A model generated the notes under the pieces. It was not told the DNA's origin, made no database searches, and saw only the letters and a program-made list of their open reading frames with translations. 64,000 nt of DNA from Mycobacterium sp. (GTDB lineage: Bacteria; Actinomycetota; Actinomycetes; Mycobacteriales; Mycobacteriaceae). Of the stretch, positions 1-10,889 are shown in pieces (the stretch's first letter is position 1; every line of letters begins with the position of its first letter). The DNA lies in NCBI GenBank assembly GCA_016197405.1, contig JACPVR010000016.1, positions 124,001 to 188,000 of the forward strand. Direction: 5' to 3'. The position numbers and the translations under genes were made by a program.

Positions 1-1
1 C

Positions 2-544
2 GCGGTGGGTGCGGGATCGGTTGGGGCGCAGCGCTTCACCGATCACTGCATGGCGCGCGATCACGCCGCCCGGCTGCAGGAGGACGGCTCGACGGTGCTG
101 GTGCAGCCCTACGACCCGCGGGTGGCCGACGGTGAGACCGCGCTGGTGTTCCTGGGCGGGCAGCGTTCGCACGCGTTCACCAAGGGCCCGATCCTGACGG
201 CACCGGGGCAACGGCCGGACTTCGACGACTCCGGGACCTTCGCCACCGAATCGCTGAAACCGGCCGATCCAGACGTCGAGTTGTGGGATGTCGGCTACGG
301 CGCGCTGGCGGCAGCGGCGGGCCATCTCGACGTCGACCCGACCGAGCTGTTGTACGCCCGCGTCGATCTCATCGGTGACCGGCACGATCCGCGATTGCTC
401 GAACTGGAGCTGGTGGAACCCTCGCTGGGCTGGCGGCAACTCGACAGGCAATCGCGCGGCGACGCCCAGCGCCGGTTCGCGGTCTGCGTGGAATCAGCCC
501 TGCAGCGTCTCGGGCTCGGCCCGCTGTCGCATCGACGCCCATAG
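2..544 (+). CDS. ATP-grasp-like protein, C-terminal part only
   Basis: The reading frame is open from the left edge and ends at TAG 542-544, so only about the last 180 residues are present and the start lies outside the window. The segment YARVDLIG followed by LLELELVEPSLGW resembles the metal-binding C-terminal lobe of ATP-grasp ligases (glutathione synthetase/RimK-like), where a conserved Asp and a Glu-rich strand coordinate magnesium. The substrate cannot be deduced. It converges with ctaA and the two coding ends overlap by about 50 bp. The family assignment is inferred from motifs only. Confidence 0.6.
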   Translation, partial: AVGAGSVGAQRFTDHCMARDHAARLQEDGSTVLVQPYDPRVADGETALVFLGGQRSHAFTKGPILTAPGQRPDFDDSGTFATESLKPADPDVELWDVGYGALAAAAGHLDVDPTELLYARVDLIGDRHDPRLLELELVEPSLGWRQLDRQSRGDAQRRFAVCVESALQRLGLGPLSHRRP

Positions 545-1435
545 GGCGGCGGTGGCCGCGGTGCAGATCGCCGCGCCGGCGACATGCACGGCGACCAGGA
601 CGGCGGGTACGCCGGTGAAGTACTGCACGACGCCCACCAGGCCCTGCGCGCACGCCACCGCGACGAGCACCAGCAGGCGTTTGCGCACCGCCGCGGGCGC
701 GTGCACCGCGACCAGACCGCACCCCAGGCCCACCAGCAGGGCCAGGTAGATCTGCAGCAGTGACGAGTGCGCGTGCACCAGGGTGGGGATGTCGATCTGC
801 AGCCGGGCCACCGGCCGCTGCACGCTCTTGTCGCCGGCGTGCGGTCCGGCCCCGGTGACCATGGTGCCGGTGATCAGCACCGCGGCCAGGGTGGCGGCGG
901 ACAGCACGGTCAGCCCCCGCAGCGCCCTGGGCACCACGGTGCGCGGCACACCGTCGTCGGGCTCGCCGATCTTGACGTAGAGCAGCACCGAGAGCCACAC
1001 CATCGTCATCGACGCCAGCAGGTGGATGGCCACCGTCCACCACAGCAGACCGGTGAGCACCGTGATACCGCCCATGATGGCCTGGGCCACCGTGGAGGCC
1101 GGCATCAGCCAGGCGTAGACGAGTACTTCGCGGCGGCGCCGGGCGCGCAGCACGGCCAGCACCGCAGCCGCCGCGGTGAGCACCACCGCGAAGGTGATCA
1201 TCCGGTTGCCGAATTCGACGGCCTGGTGGATACCTGCGACCTCGGCGTGCGGGACGGGTGTGAAGCTGCCCGGGAAGCACTGCGGCCAGGTGGGGCAGCC
1301 CAGGCCCGACGCGGTGACACGGACGATGGCGCCGGTGACGGCGATACCGCCCTGGGTCAGGATGACGCACAACGCGATGAGGCGTTGCACGCGCAGGCTG
1401 GGATCGGGCAGCAGGTCGACCAGCCGGCGGAACAC
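494..1435 (-). CDS. ctaA: Heme A synthase, COX15/CtaA family
   Basis: This 313-residue polytopic membrane protein would oxidise the C8 methyl of heme O to the formyl group of heme A for aa3-type cytochrome oxidase. The N-terminal segment GAIVRVTASGLGCPTWPQC is characteristic of the family, with its paired cysteines. The conserved heme-ligand contexts IHQAVEFGNR, HAHSSLLQ and HVAGA are all visible. Length matches the actinobacterial family (M. tuberculosis Rv1456c, about 310). It is the distal gene of a leftward block with the ABC exporter and mptB. The TGA stop is at 496-494, inside the end of the convergent ATP-grasp gene. Confidence 0.93.
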   Translation of the reverse strand: MFRRLVDLLPDPSLRVQRLIALCVILTQGGIAVTGAIVRVTASGLGCPTWPQCFPGSFTPVPHAEVAGIHQAVEFGNRMITFAVVLTAAAAVLAVLRARRRREVLVYAWLMPASTVAQAIMGGITVLTGLLWWTVAIHLLASMTMVWLSVLLYVKIGEPDDGVPRTVVPRALRGLTVLSAATLAAVLITGTMVTGAGPHAGDKSVQRPVARLQIDIPTLVHAHSSLLQIYLALLVGLGCGLVAVHAPAAVRKRLLVLVAVACAQGLVGVVQYFTGVPAVLVAVHVAGAAICTAATAALWASMRQRAEPETLQG

Positions 1436-1488
1436 GGCCCCAGCCTAGATGACGGCAACTACAGGTCGTAGTACGTGGTGGTGGGTGA

Positions 1489-2265
1489 TCAGGTGAATCG
1501 GAACCAGCGCAGGGCGCACAGTGCAGCCAGCGCGCCCCAGGCCGCCATGACCGCGACGCCGAACCAGTCCGTCGACAGCGTCATGGCCTGGGTGAGGGCC
1601 TCGGTCAGGGCACCCGACGGTGTCAGCCGCGCCACCCACCGCACGGCGCTCGGGATGGCGTTGCTCTCCAACGTCAGCGCGCCGAGCCCGGCGAAGACGA
1701 ACCACAGCAGGTTCGCCAGCGCCAGCACGATCTCGGCGCGCAGGGTGCCGCCGAGCAGCAGTCCCAGCGCCACGAAACCGGCGGTGCCCAGCGCGATGAT
1801 GAAAGCGCCCAGCAGCAGGCCCAGCGGGTGCGGGCGCCAGCCCAGCGCGACGCCGATGGCGCCCAGCAGGACCGCCTGCAGGAAGACCACCGTCACCACG
1901 GCCATCGCCTTGCCGGCGATGATGCCCCACACCGGAAGCGGTGTGGCGCCAAGGCGTTTGAGCGCGCCGTAGCGCCGGTCGAATGCCACCGCGATCGCCT
2001 GACCGGTGAACGCCGTGGAGATGACGGCGAGCGCCATGATGGCCGGCACGAAGGTGCCCACCCGGTCGGCGCCGAAATTGCCGAGCGGCAGCAGTGTCAG
2101 CCCGATCAGCAGCGTTATCGGGATGAACATCGTCAGCAGCAGTTGCTCGCCGTTGCGCAGCAGCAACTTCAGTTCCAGCCCGAACTGTGCGGCGAGCATC
2201 TTGGGCACCGCCGCCGGCCGCGGGTCGGGGGTGAAGGTGCCCGGCGGGAACAGGGATTCCGTCAT
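1489..2265 (-). CDS. ABC-2 type transporter permease
   Basis: This 258-residue protein has about six hydrophobic segments and is the membrane subunit of an ABC-2 exporter, orthologous by position and length to M. tuberculosis Rv1457c. The short cytoplasmic N-terminus leads into the first helix after KLLLRNGEQLLLTMF, and the GxxxA-rich helices are typical of drug or lipid exporters. Its ATG (2265-2263) overlaps the stop of the ATPase gene by an ATGA junction, so the two are translationally coupled and probably form one transporter. The substrate is unknown. Confidence 0.85.
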   Translation of the reverse strand: MTESLFPPGTFTPDPRPAAVPKMLAAQFGLELKLLLRNGEQLLLTMFIPITLLIGLTLLPLGNFGADRVGTFVPAIMALAVISTAFTGQAIAVAFDRRYGALKRLGATPLPVWGIIAGKAMAVVTVVFLQAVLLGAIGVALGWRPHPLGLLLGAFIIALGTAGFVALGLLLGGTLRAEIVLALANLLWFVFAGLGALTLESNAIPSAVRWVARLTPSGALTEALTQAMTLSTDWFGVAVMAAWGALAALCALRWFRFT

Positions 2266-3188
2266 CGCAATTCACGTCCCGTCAGATCCAGGAACACGTC
2301 CTCCAGGCTGCGCTGCTCGACACGCATATCGGTGGCCAGCACATCGAGCCGCGCACACCACGCCGTCACCGTGGCCAGCACCTGCGGGCTGATATGACCC
2401 TCGACCAGGTATTCGCCGGGCGACAGCTCGACGGCGCGGTACCCCTCGGGCAGCGCCGAGACCAGCAGCGTCAGTTCCAGACGCCGCGGTGCGGTGAACC
2501 GCAGCTGGTCCTCGGCGCCGCTGCGCATCAGCTCGGCGGGTGTCCCTTCGGCCACCTGGACGCCGCGGTCGATGATGACGATGCGGTCGGCCAGTTCCTC
2601 GGCCTCCTTGAGCTGGTGGGTGGTGAGCACCACCGTCACACCGTCGCGCCGCAGTCCGTCGATGAGATCCCACACCACCAGCCGGGCATGCGCGTCCATC
2701 CCGGCGGTCGGCTCGTCGAGGAAGACCAGCTCCGGGCGCCCGACGATGGCGCAGGCCAGCGCCAGTCGCTGCTGCTGGCCACCGGAGAGCCTGCGATAGG
2801 TGGTGCGGGCCGCGTCGGTCAGCCCGAGGGTGTCGAGCAGCCAGCGCGGATCCAGTGGATCGGCCGCGTAGGAGGCCACCAGGTTGAGCATCTCGCCGGC
2901 GCGCGCGGCGGGGTAGCCGCCGCCACCCTGCAGCATCACGCCGATGCGGGCGCGCAGCTTGGCGTTGTCGGCGAAGGGGTCCAGACCGAGCACCTCGATG
3001 GTGCCGCTGTCGGGTTTGAGGAAACCCTCGCACATCTCGACGGTGGTGGTCTTACCTGCGCCGTTGGGCCCGAGCAGGGCGAGGACCTCGGCTTGGCGCA
3101 CCTCGAGGTCGAGCCCGGACACCGCAGTCGTCGAGCCGTAACTCTTGGTGACCGCGCGTAATCGCAACGGAACTGATCCCGAACTCAC
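2262..3188 (-). CDS. ABC transporter ATP-binding protein
   Basis: This 308-residue nucleotide-binding subunit has Walker A GPNGAGKTT at residues 40-48, the signature LSGGQQQR and Walker B LVFLDEPTAGMD, followed by a C-terminal extension of about 80 residues common in DrrA/CcmA-like exporters. The GTG at 3188 is preferred: it overlaps the TGA of mptB (GTGA), and the conserved domain begins ten residues later. The frame stays open far upstream inside mptB, but that part is antisense-like noise. It pairs with the downstream permease. The orthologue is Rv1458c and the exported substrate is not known. Confidence 0.87.
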   Translation of the reverse strand: MSSGSVPLRLRAVTKSYGSTTAVSGLDLEVRQAEVLALLGPNGAGKTTTVEMCEGFLKPDSGTIEVLGLDPFADNAKLRARIGVMLQGGGGYPAARAGEMLNLVASYAADPLDPRWLLDTLGLTDAARTTYRRLSGGQQQRLALACAIVGRPELVFLDEPTAGMDAHARLVVWDLIDGLRRDGVTVVLTTHQLKEAEELADRIVIIDRGVQVAEGTPAELMRSGAEDQLRFTAPRRLELTLLVSALPEGYRAVELSPGEYLVEGHISPQVLATVTAWCARLDVLATDMRVEQRSLEDVFLDLTGRELR

Positions 3189-4858
3189 GGGGACCCAGCG
3201 TAGGCGTCGCTGGTGGACGCGGGTGCAGCCGCTGCCTGCTCGGCCGCCGGCATCGGCCGCCACGGCAGCCGGTGGTAGGTCAGCGCGATGAGCAGCAGCA
3301 CGATCATCGCGCTGGCCAGGGTTGCGTCGACGATCTGGAAAAGCGCGAAGCGGTCGCCGTTGGCGGTGGGTCCGAAGATGCCGACGATGAGCGTGACGGC
3401 GATGGTGGCGATGCGGAAACCGGGTCGGGTGGCCCAGGCGGCCAGCGGGATGATGGCCCACAGCAGGTACCAGGGCTGGACCACCGGGAACAGCAGCACC
3501 GTGGCGCCCAGGGCGACCCCGAGCCCACCCACCGGGTGCAGGCGTCCCCGCAGCACCGCCAGCAGCAGCCAGGTCACCAGGACGGCTATCGAGGCGACGC
3601 CGATGGCGCGGGTCAGCGACAAGATCGCGGTGGTGTGGTCGCCGAGGCCAAGCAGGATGCCGACCTGCCCGGTGCCCAGCGCCAGCAGTGTCGGGGGAGA
3701 CATCCAGCTGCGCACCACATTGGCGGTGCCGAGGGTGAACAGCCAGCCGAAACCGAGTCCGCTGGCCCAGCCGACGACCGCCATCACGGCCAGCGCGATG
3801 ACGCCCATGGCGCTGCCCGCGGCGAAGAATGCCTTGACGCCCCCGCCCCAGCGGTGCGCCAGTGCCATCGCGACGAACCCGAGCGCCAGCAGCGACGGCA
3901 GCTTGACCTGCGAGGACAGTGCTATCAGCACCGCGCCCAGCACCAGCATCGCCAGCGGGGTCCAGGCCGCCCACTGGCCTCGACCGTGCGGCCAGGCGAC
4001 CGGACGCGGGAGCAGCCGCCGGGTGGAGTCGATACCGCGCAGCGCGAACTCGGTGCCGGCGAGCATCAAGCCCAGCATCAGCGCTTCGTTGTGGATCCCG
4101 GCGACCAGATGCATCAACAGCAGCGGGTTGGCGGCGCCGAGCCACAGCGCGCTGACCATCGCGACACCGCAGCGTTGCGCCAGCCGCGGGGTCGCCCAGA
4201 CGATCAGCCCGATCCCGGCGAGCACCACCAGCCGGTGGCAGAGCACCGCGGCGACGATGTTCTCGCCGGTCAGAGCCGAGATGCCGCGTCCGATCCACAG
4301 GAAGAGTGGCCCGTAGGGCGCCGGCGTCTCACGCCACAGACTCGGTACCGACAGCGTGAACACATGGTCGAGGCCGAGGCCCGGCGCCGGGCCGACCCGG
4401 TACGGGTCGAGGCCGTTGCGGGCGATCTGGCTCTGCGCCAGGTAGGAGTAGACGTCCTTGCTGTACATCGGCGGTGCCACCAGCAGCGGCAGGATCCACA
4501 GCATCAGCGTGTGATCGAGCTGGCTGCGCGACATCCGGCGCTTACCGAGCGCGAACCGGCCCAGCATGAGCCACGCCAGCGCCATCATCACCGCGCCGGT
4601 GGTGGTCATGGTCAGCGACACCGTCTGGATGCGCGACGGCAGGTTGAGCAACCGGACGCCGAATGTGGGGTCCTGCACCACCGGCCGGGCGCCCGCGCCG
4701 AGTGCGCCGATCGCCATCAGCACCGTGCCGGTGGCGCCGAACAACCGGGTGCGACGCAGTGCCACCAGTTCGATCTGGTTGAGTGGCGAACCCACGGCTT
4801 GCTCGTCGCCGTGCCAACGGGCGATCGAGGAGCTCAGCGAGCGTTGCCGGGCGGCCAT
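3185..4858 (-). CDS. mptB: Alpha-(1->6)-mannopyranosyltransferase MptB
   Basis: This 557-residue GT-C type integral membrane glycosyltransferase has about 12-14 hydrophobic helices. By orthology with Rv1459c it uses polyprenyl-phosphate mannose to start the alpha-1,6-mannan core of lipomannan/lipoarabinomannan on the outer face of the membrane. The motif YSKDVYSYLAQSQ with its acidic residue lies in the first extracellular loop, and HNEALMLGLMLAG further on is typical of the family. It heads the leftward block with the ABC genes. It is divergent from sufR, separated by about 110 bp that should contain both promoters. Confidence 0.88.
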   Translation of the reverse strand: MAARQRSLSSSIARWHGDEQAVGSPLNQIELVALRRTRLFGATGTVLMAIGALGAGARPVVQDPTFGVRLLNLPSRIQTVSLTMTTTGAVMMALAWLMLGRFALGKRRMSRSQLDHTLMLWILPLLVAPPMYSKDVYSYLAQSQIARNGLDPYRVGPAPGLGLDHVFTLSVPSLWRETPAPYGPLFLWIGRGISALTGENIVAAVLCHRLVVLAGIGLIVWATPRLAQRCGVAMVSALWLGAANPLLLMHLVAGIHNEALMLGLMLAGTEFALRGIDSTRRLLPRPVAWPHGRGQWAAWTPLAMLVLGAVLIALSSQVKLPSLLALGFVAMALAHRWGGGVKAFFAAGSAMGVIALAVMAVVGWASGLGFGWLFTLGTANVVRSWMSPPTLLALGTGQVGILLGLGDHTTAILSLTRAIGVASIAVLVTWLLLAVLRGRLHPVGGLGVALGATVLLFPVVQPWYLLWAIIPLAAWATRPGFRIATIAVTLIVGIFGPTANGDRFALFQIVDATLASAMIVLLLIALTYHRLPWRPMPAAEQAAAAPASTSDAYAGSP

Positions 4859-4959
4859 CCGTGCAGCGTAACCGGCGAGGTATTCCGGTCCGGCGATGTG
4901 ATCATGCCGACAGGGTGATGTAAGGGTGCCCTTGCTGGACCCGTCCTCCGAATTGCGTC

Positions 4960-4974
4960 ACACTAGTGTTGTGA
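4960..4974. promoter_or_regulatory. SufR operator at the sufR/suf operon promoter
   Basis: The sequence ACACT-AGTGT-TGTGA matches exactly the ACACT-N5-TGTGA element I recall as the SufR binding site upstream of the M. tuberculosis suf operon. A TANNNT -10 box (TAGTGT, 4964-4969) lies inside it, so bound SufR would cover the core promoter. The element also spans one of the possible GTG start codons of sufR (4971). Confidence 0.7.
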
Positions 4975-5675
4975 AAATCAGTTCGCAGGTCCAGCGTGTG
5001 CCTGAGGGTGCCGCGCCTGCGCACGATGGTCACACCCGCAGTGCCATCATCCGGCTCATGCTGGAGTCGGGTCCGATCACCGCAAGCCGCGTCGGGGAGC
5101 AGCTGGGCCTGTCGGCCGCAGGCGTCCGCCGTCATCTGGACGCGTTGATCGAGGCGGGCGATGCGGAGGCGAACGCGGCAGCGGCATGGCAGCAGGAGGG
5201 ACGCGGCCGGCCGGCCAAGCGTTACCGGCTGACCGCCGCCGGACGCGCCAAGCTCGAACACACCTATGACGACCTGGCCTCGGCGGCCATGCGTCAACTG
5301 CGCGAAATCGGCGGTGACGACGCCGTCCGCACCTTCGCGCGCCGCCGCATCGACACCATCCTGGCCGGTGTGCCCGCTGCCGACACCGACACCGAAGAGG
5401 GTGTGCAGGTGGCGGCCGACCGGATCGCCGATGCGTTCACCCGGGCCGGCTACGCCACCACCACGACGCGCGTCGGCGGGCCCATCAAGGGTGTGCAAAT
5501 CTGCCAGCATCACTGCCCGGTATCGCACGTCGCCGAGGAATTCCCGGAACTGTGCGAGGCCGAGAAGGACGCAATGGCCGAGGTCCTGGGCACCCACGTG
5601 CAGCGCCTGGCGACCATCGTCAACGGCGACTGCGCCTGTACCACCCATGTGCCGTTGAGCCCCGCCGAGCACTGA
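4971..5675 (+). CDS. sufR: SufR, Fe-S cluster-sensing repressor of the suf operon
   Basis: This ArsR/DeoR-like regulator of about 234 residues has a winged-helix N-terminus ([24 protein letters not shown]) and C-terminal cysteines in [10 protein letters not shown], near PELCEAEK and in GDCACTTH that can hold a [4Fe-4S] cluster. It should repress sufRBDCSUT when the cluster is present and release DNA on iron starvation, oxidative or NO stress (orthologue Rv1460). The start is uncertain: GTG 4926, 4971 and 4998 are all in frame. I chose 4971 as the most conserved-looking N-terminus, but the -10 at 4964-4969 would favour initiation at 4998. No clear Shine-Dalgarno is seen. Confidence 0.88.
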   Translation: MKISSQVQRVPEGAAPAHDGHTRSAIIRLMLESGPITASRVGEQLGLSAAGVRRHLDALIEAGDAEANAAAAWQQEGRGRPAKRYRLTAAGRAKLEHTYDDLASAAMRQLREIGGDDAVRTFARRRIDTILAGVPAADTDTEEGVQVAADRIADAFTRAGYATTTTRVGGPIKGVQICQHHCPVSHVAEEFPELCEAEKDAMAEVLGTHVQRLATIVNGDCACTTHVPLSPAEH

Positions 5676-5751
5676 CACCGAAACGACAAGCACCACCTCC
5701 AGCGCATCAGCCCCGCGCCGGAGCCACCACAAGAGCAAGGAGTGTGTCGCG

Positions 5752-7182
5752 ATGACACTCACACCGGAGACGCCGTTGACCCAGGAGGAAACCATTGCCT
5801 CCCTGGGCAAGTACGGCTACGGCTGGGCTGACTCCGACGTCGCGGGCGCCAGCGCCCAGCGCGGGCTGTCCGAAGCGGTCGTCCGTGACATCTCGTCGAA
5901 GAAGAGCGAACCGGAGTGGATGCTCGACATCCGGCTCCGGGCACTGCGCACCTTCGACAAGAAGCCCATGCCGAACTGGGGCTCCAACCTCGACGGCATC
6001 GATTTCGACAACATCAAGTACTTCGTGCGCTCCAGCGAGAAGCAGGCGGCGACGTGGGACGATCTGCCCGCCGACATCAAGAACACCTACGACAAGCTGG
6101 GCATCCCGGAGGCCGAGAAGCAGCGCCTGGTGTCCGGTGTGGCCGCGCAGTACGAGTCCGAGGTGGTCTACCACTCGATCCGTGAGGATCTCGAGGCCCT
6201 CGGCGTCATCTTCCTGGACACCGACACCGCGCTGAAGGAGCACCCCGACCTGTTCCGGGAGTACTTCGGCACCGTGATCCCGGCCGGTGACAACAAGTTC
6301 TCCGCGCTCAACACCGCGGTGTGGTCGGGTGGCTCGTTCATCTACGTGCCGCCGGGCGTGCACGTCGACATCCCGCTGCAGGCCTACTTCCGGATCAACA
6401 CCGAGAACATGGGCCAGTTCGAGCGCACGCTCATCATCGTCGACGAGGACGCCTACGTGCACTACGTCGAAGGGTGCACCGCGCCGATCTACAAGAGCGA
6501 CTCGCTGCACTCCGCGGTCGTCGAGATCATCGTCAAGCCCGGTGGCCGCTGCCGCTACACCACGATCCAGAACTGGTCGAACAACGTCTACAACCTGGTC
6601 ACCAAGCGGGCCCGGGCCGAGGCCGGCGCCACCATGGAGTGGGTCGACGGCAATATCGGCTCCAAGGTCACCATGAAGTACCCCGCCGTCTGGATGACCG
6701 GTGAGCATGCCAAGGGTGAGGTGCTCTCGGTGGCGTTCGCCGGCGAGGGTCAGCACCAGGACACCGGTGCCAAGATGCTGCACCTGGCACCCAACACCTC
6801 GTCCAACATCGTCTCCAAGTCGGTGGCACGTGGCGGTGGCCGGGCGTCCTACCGTGGCCTGGTCCAGATCAACAAGGGTGCGCACGGATCGCGTTCCAGC
6901 GTGAAATGCGATGCGCTGCTTGTCGATACGATCAGCCGCAGCGACACCTACCCGTATGTCGACATCCGCGAAGACGATGTCACCATGGGTCACGAGGCCA
7001 CGGTCTCCAAGGTCAGCGCCGATCAGCTCTTCTATCTGATGAGCCGCGGTATGACCGAAGACGAGGCCATGGCGATGGTGGTGCGCGGTTTCGTCGAGCC
7101 CATCGCCAAGGAACTGCCGATGGAATACGCACTGGAGCTCAATCGTCTGATCGAGCTGCAGATGGAAGGTGCGGTCGGATAG
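5752..7182 (+). CDS. sufB: Fe-S cluster assembly scaffold protein SufB, intein-free
   Basis: SufB (476 residues) is the scaffold subunit of the SufBCD complex on which the nascent iron-sulfur cluster is built. The core beta-helix region with [12 protein letters not shown] and the C-terminal segment [33 protein letters not shown] are diagnostic. An AAGGAG Shine-Dalgarno precedes the ATG. Unlike M. tuberculosis SufB (about 846 residues), no intein interrupts the gene. Its TAG stop shares one base with the GTG start of sufD, so the two are coupled. It is the second gene of the suf operon. Confidence 0.96.
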   Translation: MTLTPETPLTQEETIASLGKYGYGWADSDVAGASAQRGLSEAVVRDISSKKSEPEWMLDIRLRALRTFDKKPMPNWGSNLDGIDFDNIKYFVRSSEKQAATWDDLPADIKNTYDKLGIPEAEKQRLVSGVAAQYESEVVYHSIREDLEALGVIFLDTDTALKEHPDLFREYFGTVIPAGDNKFSALNTAVWSGGSFIYVPPGVHVDIPLQAYFRINTENMGQFERTLIIVDEDAYVHYVEGCTAPIYKSDSLHSAVVEIIVKPGGRCRYTTIQNWSNNVYNLVTKRARAEAGATMEWVDGNIGSKVTMKYPAVWMTGEHAKGEVLSVAFAGEGQHQDTGAKMLHLAPNTSSNIVSKSVARGGGRASYRGLVQINKGAHGSRSSVKCDALLVDTISRSDTYPYVDIREDDVTMGHEATVSKVSADQLFYLMSRGMTEDEAMAMVVRGFVEPIAKELPMEYALELNRLIELQMEGAVG

Positions 7183-8372
7183 TGGTACAGAATCTCACCG
7201 AAGCTGCCGAAGGCATCATCCGCAACAAGGGCGAACTGTTCGCCTCGTTCGACGTCGATGCCTTCGAGGTGCCGGGCGGCCGCGACGAGTTGTGGCGGTT
7301 CACCCCGCTCAAACGGCTACGCGGCCTGCACGACGGCACGGCTGGATCGAACGGGAAGGCCACCGGAACCGCCGCCATCGAGGTGAGCGAACGCCCCGGT
7401 GTCACGGTCGAGACCGTGCAGCGCGGCGACGTTCGACTCGGCCAGGCCGGTGTGCCCGCCGATCGTGTTGCTGCGCAAGCATTCTCATCGTTCGACTCGG
7501 CCACCGTGGTGACCGTGGCGCGCGATACCGAGGTCGCCGAGCCCATCGAGATCACCGTCAACGGCCCAGGCACGGGTGCGGTGGCCTACGGCCATCTGCA
7601 GATCCGGGTCGAGGAGTTGTCCCGCGCGATCGTCGTCGTCGATCTGCGGGGCAGTGGAACCTATGCCGACAACGTGGAGATCGTCGTCGGCGACTCGGCC
7701 GGTCTCGGCGTCATCTGGATCGCCGACTGGGCCGACGACATGGTGCATGTCAGTGCGCACCACGCGCGCCTCGGCAAGGACGCCGTGCTCAGCCACGTCG
7801 CCGTCACGCTGGGCGGTGAGGTGGTCCGGACCTCGGCCACCGTGCGTTTCGACGCTCCCGGTGGGGACGCGCAGCTGCTCGGCACCTACTTCGCCGACGA
7901 CGGACAGCATTTCGAATCCAGGTTGCTTGTGGACCACTCGCAGCCCAACTGCAAGTCCGATGTGCTCTACAAGGGTGCGCTGCAGGGCGATCCGGACTCC
8001 AAGCTGCCCGATGCGCACACCGTGTGGATCGGTGACGTGCTGATCCGCGCCGAGGCCACCGGCACCGACACCTTCGAGGTCAACCGCAACCTGGTGCTCA
8101 CCGACGGCGCACGCGCCGACTCGGTGCCCAACCTGGAGATCGAGACCGGCGAGATCGCCGGCGCCGGGCACGCAAGTGCCACCGGGCGTTTCGACGACGA
8201 GCAGCTGTTCTATCTGCGCGCCCGCGGTATCCCCGAGGACCAGGCCCGCCGGTTGGTGGTGCGCGGCTTCTTCGGCGAGATCATCGCCAAGATAGCCGTG
8301 CCCGCGGTGCGCGAACGCCTGACCGAAGCCATTGAACGAGAACTAGCCATCACGGAATCGAGAAGCGCTTAA
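7182..8372 (+). CDS. sufD: Fe-S cluster assembly protein SufD
   Basis: This 396-residue paralogue of SufB forms the SufBC2D complex and supports iron acquisition and cluster assembly. The C-terminal part (ALQGDPDSKLPDAHTVWIGD, then FYLRARGIPEDQARRLVVRGFFGE) is the conserved SufB/SufD fold. The start is GTG 7182, whose G is the last base of the sufB stop; the peptide [12 protein letters not shown] begins there and the length matches Rv1462 (397). An open frame further upstream within sufB is not coding. Confidence 0.95.
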   Translation: MVQNLTEAAEGIIRNKGELFASFDVDAFEVPGGRDELWRFTPLKRLRGLHDGTAGSNGKATGTAAIEVSERPGVTVETVQRGDVRLGQAGVPADRVAAQAFSSFDSATVVTVARDTEVAEPIEITVNGPGTGAVAYGHLQIRVEELSRAIVVVDLRGSGTYADNVEIVVGDSAGLGVIWIADWADDMVHVSAHHARLGKDAVLSHVAVTLGGEVVRTSATVRFDAPGGDAQLLGTYFADDGQHFESRLLVDHSQPNCKSDVLYKGALQGDPDSKLPDAHTVWIGDVLIRAEATGTDTFEVNRNLVLTDGARADSVPNLEIETGEIAGAGHASATGRFDDEQLFYLRARGIPEDQARRLVVRGFFGEIIAKIAVPAVRERLTEAIERELAITESRSA

Positions 8373-8374
8373 TC

Positions 8375-9148
8375 ATGACCACACTCGAAGTCAAGGACCT
8401 GCACGTCTCGGTCGCCAACCCTGAGGGCGGCGACGAGATCGAGATCCTCAAGGGCGTCAACCTGACGGTGAAGTCGGGGGAGACCCACGCCATCATGGGC
8501 CCCAACGGATCCGGCAAGTCCACGCTGTCCTACGCCATCGCCGGCCATCCCAAGTACACCGTCACGTCGGGCTCGATAACCCTCGACGGCGAGGACGTGC
8601 TGGCCATGAGCGTCGACGAAAGAGCGCGCGCGGGCCTGTTCCTGGCGATGCAGTACCCCATCGAGGTCCCCGGCGTCTCGATGTCGAACTTCCTGCGGAC
8701 CGCCGCCACCGCCGTGCGTGGCGAGGCTCCGAAGCTGCGGCACTGGGTCAAGGAAGTCAAGACCGCCATGACCGAACTCGACATCGACCCGTCCTTCAGC
8801 GAGCGAAGTGTCAACGAGGGCTTCTCGGGTGGCGAGAAGAAGCGCCACGAGATCCTGCAGCTCGGTCTGCTCAAGCCGAAGATCGCCATCCTCGACGAGA
8901 CCGACTCGGGTCTGGACGTCGACGCGCTGCGCGTCGTCAGCGAGGGCGTCAACCGGTACGCCGAGGCCGAGCACGGCGGTGTCCTGCTGATCACGCACTA
9001 CACCCGGATCTTGCGCTACATCCAGCCGCAGTTCGTGCACGTGTTCTTCGGCGGACGGATCATCCAGTCCGGTGGTCCCGAGCTGGCCGACGAGCTCGAA
9101 GAGAACGGCTACGAGCGCTTCACCCACGCAGCGGCCTCCGGGTCCTAG
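8375..9148 (+). CDS. sufC: SufC, ATPase of the SufBCD complex
   Basis: This 257-residue ABC-type ATPase powers the SufBCD scaffold. Walker A is GPNGSGKST at residues 42-50. The SufC-specific signature FSGGEKKRHEILQ and Walker B IAILDETDSGLDVDALR are present; DETDSGLD in place of the usual DEPTSGLD is normal for SufC. It starts 2 nt after the sufD stop and lies within the suf operon. Its product is cytoplasmic and not a transporter despite the ABC fold. Confidence 0.96.
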   Translation: MTTLEVKDLHVSVANPEGGDEIEILKGVNLTVKSGETHAIMGPNGSGKSTLSYAIAGHPKYTVTSGSITLDGEDVLAMSVDERARAGLFLAMQYPIEVPGVSMSNFLRTAATAVRGEAPKLRHWVKEVKTAMTELDIDPSFSERSVNEGFSGGEKKRHEILQLGLLKPKIAILDETDSGLDVDALRVVSEGVNRYAEAEHGGVLLITHYTRILRYIQPQFVHVFFGGRIIQSGGPELADELEENGYERFTHAAASGS

Positions 9149-10417
<1,269 letters not shown>

Positions 10418-10424
10418 GGCTGCC

Positions 10425-10889
10425 GTGCGAATGGAACAGATGTACCAGGAAGTGATCCTCGATCACTACAAGCATCCGCACCATCGCGGTTTGCGCGAGC
10501 CCTTCGGCGCCGAGGTGCAGCACGTCAACCCGACCTGCGGTGACGAGGTCACGCTGCGGGTCGCGCTGTCCGAGGACGGCGAGACCGTCGCCGACATCTC
10601 CTATGACGGCCAGGGCTGTTCGATAAGCCAGGCCTCGACATCGGTGCTGACCGATCAGGTCATCGGGCAGAGCGTCGGTGATGCGCTCAAGACCGTCGCG
10701 GCGTTCACCGAGATGATTTCTTCGCGCGGAAACGTTGACGGTGACGAGGATGTGCTCGGTGACGGTATTGCGTTCGCGGGGGTTTCGAAGTACCCGGCGC
10801 GCGTCAAATGCGCGCTGCTGGGCTGGATGGCTTTCAAGGACGCGCTGGCACAGGCCAGCGCGGAAGCGGACTTTCAGGAGGCACGATGA
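10425..10889 (+). CDS. sufU: SufU, zinc-dependent sulfur-transfer partner of SufS
   Basis: This IscU/NifU-like protein of about 154 residues takes the persulfide sulfur from SufS and passes it to SufBCD. Its ligand cysteines appear in NPTCGDEV, GQGCSISQ and ARVKCALLGW, the SufU arrangement. The start is taken as GTG 10425 (VRMEQMYQEVILDHYKHP), with ATG 10431 as the alternative; open frame upstream lies within sufS. The stop overlaps the sufT start (ATGA). Orthologue Rv1465 (162 residues). Confidence 0.93.
   Translation: MRMEQMYQEVILDHYKHPHHRGLREPFGAEVQHVNPTCGDEVTLRVALSEDGETVADISYDGQGCSISQASTSVLTDQVIGQSVGDALKTVAAFTEMISSRGNVDGDEDVLGDGIAFAGVSKYPARVKCALLGWMAFKDALAQASAEADFQEAR

Noticed and set aside
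2262..4298. 678-codon open frame on the minus strand
   Set aside because: Only its last 308 codons (from GTG 3188) are the ABC ATPase; the rest is a high-GC shadow frame inside mptB.
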